Positions 5,649 through 6,170 of a stretch of 6,170 nt of DNA are shown in pieces. The stretch is taken from the NCBI GenBank assembly GCA_902462475.1, contig CABQCB010000118.1, forward strand, positions 1 to 6,170, given 5' to 3'. The notes below the pieces were generated by a model. That model did not search any database, was not told the DNA's origin, and saw only the letters and a program-made list of their open reading frames with translations. The first letter of the stretch is position 1. Each line of letters starts with the position of its first letter. Both the position numbers and the translations under genes were made by a program. The DNA is from an uncultured Oscillibacter sp. GTDB lineage: Bacteria > Bacillota_A > Clostridia > Oscillospirales > Oscillospiraceae.

Positions 5649-5698
5649 CATACGGTCACGGGACGCAACTGCTTCAAGATCCGGGTCAAACGGAAGTA
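5649..5698 (+). repeat. Right copy of the 50-bp direct repeat (relic of the ywiB 3' end)
   Basis: Identical to 5467-5516 but separated from the ywiB body by the hairpin insert, so it is not translated as part of ywiB. It is followed by A, which would make the stop TAA, and runs into the argS leader. This arrangement suggests the original junction was ywiB-TAA-argS with 29 bases between stop and start. Confidence 0.97.
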
Positions 5699-5728
5699 AC
5701 CAATAAACCAACGAAAGAGGATAGAGAT

Positions 5729-6170
5729 ATGATCAACATGATCCAAAACGCGAAAGACCAGGCGGCGGCGCTGGCCATGTCCGCCTACGAAGCGGCGGTG
5801 GCCGACGGCACGCTGCCCCGGGCGGAGGTCAAGACCGCGCCGGTGGAGATCCCCAAGGACACGGCCAACGGCGACTTTACCACCACCTTTGCCCTGGCGG
5901 CCTCCAAGGCACTGCGCCAGTCCCCCCGCAACATCGCCCAGGCTCTGCTGGATCATATGAATCTGGAGGGCACCTACTTCACCTCCGCGGAGATCGCCGG
6001 CCCCGGCTTTTTGAACTTCCGCCTCCATGACAGCTGGTATGCCGGCGTCATGGGCGCGGTGGAGTCCGAGGGCGACGCCTACGGCACCACCGACACCCAC
6101 AAGGGCCAGAAGATCATGGTGGAGTTCGTCTCCGCCAACCCCACCGGCCCCATGCACATGGGCAACGCCC
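5729..6170 (+). CDS. argS: Arginyl-tRNA synthetase, N-terminal part, cut by the window edge
   Basis: Class I aminoacyl-tRNA synthetase that charges tRNA-Arg using ATP; cytosolic (known). The visible 147 residues begin MINMIQNAKDQAAALAMSAY and include the ArgRS N-terminal additional domain (about 1-90), with DFTTTFALAASKALRQSPRN and IAQALLDHMN, then IAGPGFLNFRL and the entry to the catalytic domain VEFVSANPTGPMHMGNA, in which HMGN (143-146) is the HIGH-type ATP-binding motif. The full protein is usually about 550-580 residues, so about three quarters lie beyond the right edge. AGAGGA (5716-5721) is 7 bases before the ATG at 5729. It is the third gene after murI and ywiB. The structured insert lies in its leader if transcription comes from the murI promoter; I see no separate strong promoter nearer by. 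Confidence 0.95.
   Translation, partial: MINMIQNAKDQAAALAMSAYEAAVADGTLPRAEVKTAPVEIPKDTANGDFTTTFALAASKALRQSPRNIAQALLDHMNLEGTYFTSAEIAGPGFLNFRLHDSWYAGVMGAVESEGDAYGTTDTHKGQKIMVEFVSANPTGPMHMGNA

Noticed and set aside
5367..5711. Minus-strand frames through the hairpin insert as small genes
   Set aside because: They run antisense through the end of ywiB and both repeat copies, with no ribosome site; their length is a by-product of GC-rich sequence.

Overview
The window suggests a GC-rich, spore-forming member of the Clostridia, most likely of the Oscillospiraceae type (the Oscillibacter/Flavonifractor/Lawsonibacter neighbourhood). The reasons are two SpoVA sporulation genes, strong AGGAGG-type ribosome binding sites, a stand-alone carbamate kinase, a clostridial DUF362 ferredoxin protein and a murI-ywiB-argS gene string. 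The genus is inferred from gene content and composition only.

Layout, left to right: (i) spoVAE (cut by the left edge) and spoVAD run leftwards and encode dipicolinic-acid uptake proteins of the forespore. A candidate sigma-G promoter lies in front of spoVAD. (ii) A 184-bp divergent region holds a TTTCCACA/TGTGGAAA dyad. (iii) A carbamate kinase gene runs rightwards. (iv) A strong bidirectional terminator separates it from the converging genes. (v) A DUF362 / double [4Fe-4S] protein and, upstream of it, an unrecognised 137-residue acidic protein run leftwards, probably as one unit from an extended -10 promoter. (vi) A 200-bp divergent region carries back-to-back promoters. (vii) murI (glutamate racemase), ywiB (DUF1934) and argS (arginyl-tRNA synthetase, cut by the right edge) run rightwards; murI and ywiB overlap by 14 bases.

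The most unusual feature lies between ywiB and argS. A 132-bp insert made almost entirely of four consecutive hairpins is flanked by an exact 50-bp direct repeat. The left copy is the last 16 codons of ywiB plus the first two bases of its stop codon; the right copy abuts the argS leader. Removing one copy and the insert (182 bp) leaves an intact ywiB with a TAA stop, 29 bases from argS. This looks like insertion of a short structured element together with a copy of the gene end. The rest of the window is ordinary chromosomal housekeeping and sporulation sequence.
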